A stretch of 8,856 nt of DNA from Nitrosomonadales bacterium (GTDB taxonomy: Bacteria; Pseudomonadota; Gammaproteobacteria; Burkholderiales; SG8-41): assembly GCA_009885185.1 (NCBI GenBank), contig VFLF01000241.1:1-8856 (forward strand). Reading direction: 5' to 3'. Made by a program: the position numbers and the translations under genes. Positions within the stretch are counted from its first letter, which is position 1, and the number at the start of each line of letters is the position of its first letter. Positions 6,844-8,856 of the stretch are shown one piece after another. The notes under the pieces are model-generated. The model had not been told where the DNA came from, ran no database searches, and saw nothing but the letters and a program-made list of their open reading frames with translations.

Positions 6844-8274
6844 TCAGGCGGGCACGCACGCGTCGGCATGGTGCGCTGCCGCGGCCATCGCGGGCAGTGT
6901 GATGCCGCTGGTGTCCACTGCCACCACCCGGTTCTTACCCTCGCGCTTGGCCTGATACAAAGCGGCGTCCGCCCTTGCGATCACCGCTTCCTGCGTTTCG
7001 CCAGGCAGGCGCCGCGTGACGCCGGTGCTGAAGGTGATCAGCACCTGGCAATTGTCGTGCAGGTAAAAGTGCTTGGTCAGCGCGCGTTGCAGCCGCGTCA
7101 GCACCGCGCTGGCCTGGTCAATTTCTGCGTTGGGCAACAGGATGAGGAATTCCTCGCCGCCGTAGCGCGCTACGCTGTCTCCCGGGCGTACGGTCTCCTT
7201 GATCAGCCGCGCCAGGTGTACCAACACGTCGTCGCCGACCTGGTGGCCGAAGTTGTCGTTCAGTTTCTTGAAATTATCGATGTCGAGCAGCGCCACGCTG
7301 GTTGCGGTTCCTTCGCGCTCTGCGATCGCCAGTTCGCGGTCAAAGGCGTCCTTCAGTCCGCGCCGGTTGAGGGTGCCGGTGAGGTAGTCGGTATGTACCT
7401 TTTCGCTAATCTGCCGCAATTCACTTTCAAGCTGCGCAACCTTGCGCTCGGCGTCGTCGACTTTCTGGCGCGCGGCGAGCACCTCTTGCCGCGATTTCAG
7501 CGTATGGCTTTGCACGTCGCGCGTTTCACGCAGTACTTGCTCGAGCAGCAGATTCAACTGATTGACATCGTCGGTCTGGCGAATTTTCTGCGATAGATTC
7601 TCAATGCTGTCGTGATAGTCGCCGGTGGACTCGGACAGCTTGCCGAGTTCATCCACAAAGGAGACGACCATGTGCTTGATGGTGGTTCTGACTTCGGACA
7701 GCCCCTGCTGGAGCTGGCCTTGTTTGGCGATCACTTCCTTGAGATGGGTTTTTGCCAGCTGCAACGCATCGATACTGAGCGGCGCCGTGATGGCCTCCAG
7801 CACCACATTGATTTGGCCGCGCAACCATTGATCGTCTGCCACCAGCTCGCCCACGTTATCGATCATCAGGTGCAACAGATCGAGTAGTGCGGCCTGCAGT
7901 TGATCCTGCCGCTCACCCTGACGTTCGACGCGCAGCCATAACGATTTCAGGCGCGCGTGCAGTTGGTCGATATCGAGGGCTGCGGGCGCGCGCAGGTGCG
8001 TGGCAAGTTCGCTGGCTTCGCCGGCCAGCGCAGGCACATGGATGAGCCGGGACGCAATACCGGCTTCCAGCGCCTGGGCCAGCAATTCATACAGGCGTGC
8101 CGCCAGGGGCGGCGCCGCGCTCGCCTCGGCATTCGAGTCGGTCGGGGCCGCACCGCTGATTTTTGCGTAAAATCTGCAATAATTATCCGGCGTCGGTTCG
8201 AGCTTGCCCGCCGCCAATGCCAGCAGCGTTTGCCGGGCGATTTCGCCGGCCTTGCCCTGCCGCCCCATCTCCAT
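6844..8274 (-). CDS. GGEEF diguanylate cyclase with long helical N-terminus
   Basis: From ATG 8274 this is a 476-residue soluble protein predicted to convert two GTP to c-di-GMP. An N-terminal helical part (about residues 1-45: GEIARQTLLALAAGKL, then PTPDNYCRFYAKISG) is followed by an Ala-rich link and long helices. A linker (GDYHDSIENLSQKIRQTDDV at 218-237, ETRDV at 250) comes next, then a probable coiled coil (about 255-293: LAARQKVDDAERKVAQLESE). The GGDEF domain (about 294-455) has DYLTGTLNR, DIDNFKKLNDNFGHQVGDD, I-site RPGD (363-366) and GGEEF (372-376), so it should be active and product-inhibited. A short Ala/His tail ends the protein. No membrane segment or known sensor domain is visible. 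The frame extends to TTG 8334, but the sigma-28 box at 8343-8370 would start RNA near 8336. That makes ATG 8274 (or ATG 8268) the likely start, although its ribosome-binding site is weak. Confidence 0.92.
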   Translation of the reverse strand: MEMGRQGKAGEIARQTLLALAAGKLEPTPDNYCRFYAKISGAAPTDSNAEASAAPPLAARLYELLAQALEAGIASRLIHVPALAGEASELATHLRAPAALDIDQLHARLKSLWLRVERQGERQDQLQAALLDLLHLMIDNVGELVADDQWLRGQINVVLEAITAPLSIDALQLAKTHLKEVIAKQGQLQQGLSEVRTTIKHMVVSFVDELGKLSESTGDYHDSIENLSQKIRQTDDVNQLNLLLEQVLRETRDVQSHTLKSRQEVLAARQKVDDAERKVAQLESELRQISEKVHTDYLTGTLNRRGLKDAFDRELAIAEREGTATSVALLDIDNFKKLNDNFGHQVGDDVLVHLARLIKETVRPGDSVARYGGEEFLILLPNAEIDQASAVLTRLQRALTKHFYLHDNCQVLITFSTGVTRRLPGETQEAVIARADAALYQAKREGKNRVVAVDTSGITLPAMAAAAHHADACVPA

Positions 8275-8342
8275 CTTGTTTTTTTGACTAAGCACGGTTG
8301 CGCATCGCCTCACGGAAGACCACGGTGATTGCAATGGCTAAC

Positions 8343-8370
8343 TTATCGGCTAATTCGCGTGCGAACTTTA
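8343..8370 (-). promoter_or_regulatory. Sigma-28 (FliA)-type promoter of the long diguanylate cyclase
   Basis: On the minus strand TAAAGTTC (8370-8367 for TAAA) is followed by an exact GCCGATAA (8350-8343). The spacing between TAAA and GCCG is 16 bases, the same as at the fliC promoter. This is the best sigma-28 match in the window. The expected RNA start near 8336 gives a leader of about 62 bases before ATG 8274. It would place the cyclase in the late flagellar regulon. The match is seen directly; its use is inferred. Confidence 0.75.
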
Positions 8371-8443
8371 GCGCGCAGAGGCGGGCGCTCCGCTGGCGGT
8401 GCGCGCGACCACTGACGAACACATGAGAAATATTAAGAACGGC

Positions 8444-8461
8444 GTTTTAAAACAGATACTT
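8444..8461. promoter_or_regulatory. AT-rich palindromic element upstream of the cyclase promoter (copy 2)
   Basis: On the minus strand the site reads AAGTATCTGTTTTAAAAC, identical at 17 of 18 positions to 5801-5818 (plus strand). It contains the 10-bp palindrome GTTTTAAAAC (8444-8453), centred about 78 bases upstream of the sigma-28 -35 box. The second inverted repeat seen at the fliC copy is absent here. The two copies have opposite orientation relative to their downstream genes, which suits a symmetric protein-binding site. Function unknown. Confidence 0.5.
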
Positions 8462-8463
8462 GC

Positions 8464-8487
8464 AAAAGCACGCGTACTGACGCCCAC
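8464..8487 (-). terminator. Weak terminator-like hairpin after the response regulator gene
   Basis: On the minus strand, six bases after the stop, GTGGGCGT (8487-8480) can pair with ACGCGTGC (8475-8468) over a CAGT loop, with one mismatch and two G-U pairs. Four T follow. It is much weaker than the fliC terminator and may be chance, but the position is right. Confidence 0.3.
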
Positions 8488-8493
8488 GACGTT

Positions 8494-8856
8494 TTACTCG
8501 ACGATATTGTTCTTGATCGCGTAGTGCGTGAGTTCTGCATTGTGTTTCATGCGCATTTTTTCGAGCAGGCGGGCACGGTAGACGCTGACGGTTTTGACGC
8601 TGATCGACATGTGGTGGCCGATTTCCGTCAGCGATTTTCCCGATGCGATCAGGCACATTGTCTGGTACTCGCGTATGGACAATTTCTCGTGCGGCGCCTG
8701 GGTAGTGTCATCGCCTATCGAGTTGGCGAGTTCTTCGGCAACGCCCGGCGTCAAGTATTTGCGACCCTGGCTGACCTGGGTAATGGCGCTCACCAGTTGC
8801 GCGGGCGCGCTTTGCTTGGTGAGGTAGCCCGACGCGCCGGCCTTGAGCGCGCGCAA
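8494..8856 (-). CDS. NarL/FixJ-family response regulator (partial, 5' end outside window)
   Basis: The right edge cuts this gene, so the phosphoacceptor Asp and most of the receiver domain are not visible. The visible 120 residues begin at the end of the receiver domain (ALKAGASGYLTK), whose final Lys is the conserved receiver lysine. A linker (QVSQGRKYLTPGVAEELA) follows, then a complete LuxR-type helix-turn-helix domain (about residues 59-115: LSIREYQTMCLIASGKS, then EIGHHMSISVKTVSVYRARL). The end, AELTHYAIKNNIVE, resembles the GacA/UvrY style of regulator, but I cannot tell which system this is. It is presumably a DNA-binding regulator activated by a histidine kinase outside the window. 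The leftmost visible codon is TTG, not a credible start. A 219-base gap separates it from the cyclase, so it is probably a separate transcription unit. Confidence 0.92.
   Translation of the reverse strand: MRALKAGASGYLTKQSAPAQLVSAITQVSQGRKYLTPGVAEELANSIGDDTTQAPHEKLSIREYQTMCLIASGKSLTEIGHHMSISVKTVSVYRARLLEKMRMKHNAELTHYAIKNNIVE

Noticed and set aside
6868..7596. 242-codon plus-strand open frame opposite the long cyclase
   Set aside because: Antisense to conserved GGDEF coding sequence; no start signal or recognisable domain.
8754..8762. Third partial copy of the AT element (AAGTATTTG)
   Set aside because: Only nine bases match, and they lie inside the response regulator coding sequence, explained by the RKYLTP residues.

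Overview
The window reads as part of a chromosomal flagellar/motility locus of a GC-rich proteobacterium, most likely a betaproteobacterium. The reasons are the order fliC-flaG-fliD-fliS-fliT-fliK, the flagellin ends, and a diguanylate cyclase linker type that I associate with that group. The organism is inferred from gene style only, not from a search. All genes lie on the minus strand, so transcription runs from high to low coordinates. I see no plus-strand gene, tRNA, rRNA, CRISPR array, insertion sequence or integrase.

Layout in transcription order: (1) 8856-8494, the C-terminal end of a NarL/FixJ-type response regulator cut by the window edge. (2) 8493-8275, an intergenic region with a weak terminator-like hairpin, an AT-rich palindromic element and a near-consensus sigma-28 (FliA) promoter. 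(3) 8274-6844, a soluble GGEEF diguanylate cyclase with a long helical N-terminal part. (4) 6685-5882, a second, shorter GGEEF cyclase that shares the linker of the first. (5) 5881-5625, an intergenic region with another copy of the AT-rich element and a second sigma-28-like promoter. (6) 5624-3801, a large flagellin. (7) A strong intrinsic terminator, followed by a perfect 15-bp inverted repeat. (8) The compact run flaG, fliD, fliS, fliT and a FliK-like gene cut by the left edge.

The genes form one functional theme. Flagellin and FliD build the filament and its cap, FliS and FliT are their export chaperones, FlaG affects the filament, and the FliK-like protein is related to hook-length and export switching. 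The two cyclases make c-di-GMP, which normally opposes motility. Finding the first one behind a FliA-type promoter suggests that c-di-GMP production is timed with late flagellar assembly.

Most of the window is conventional. The items most worth a second look are the sigma-28 promoter in front of the cyclase gene and the 18-bp element (17/18 identical) shared by the upstream regions of fliC and this cyclase. Next come the cyclase pair with its colinear linker and the hairpin directly before the flaG ribosome-binding site. Several start codons differ from the longest open frame, and each case is explained in its entry.
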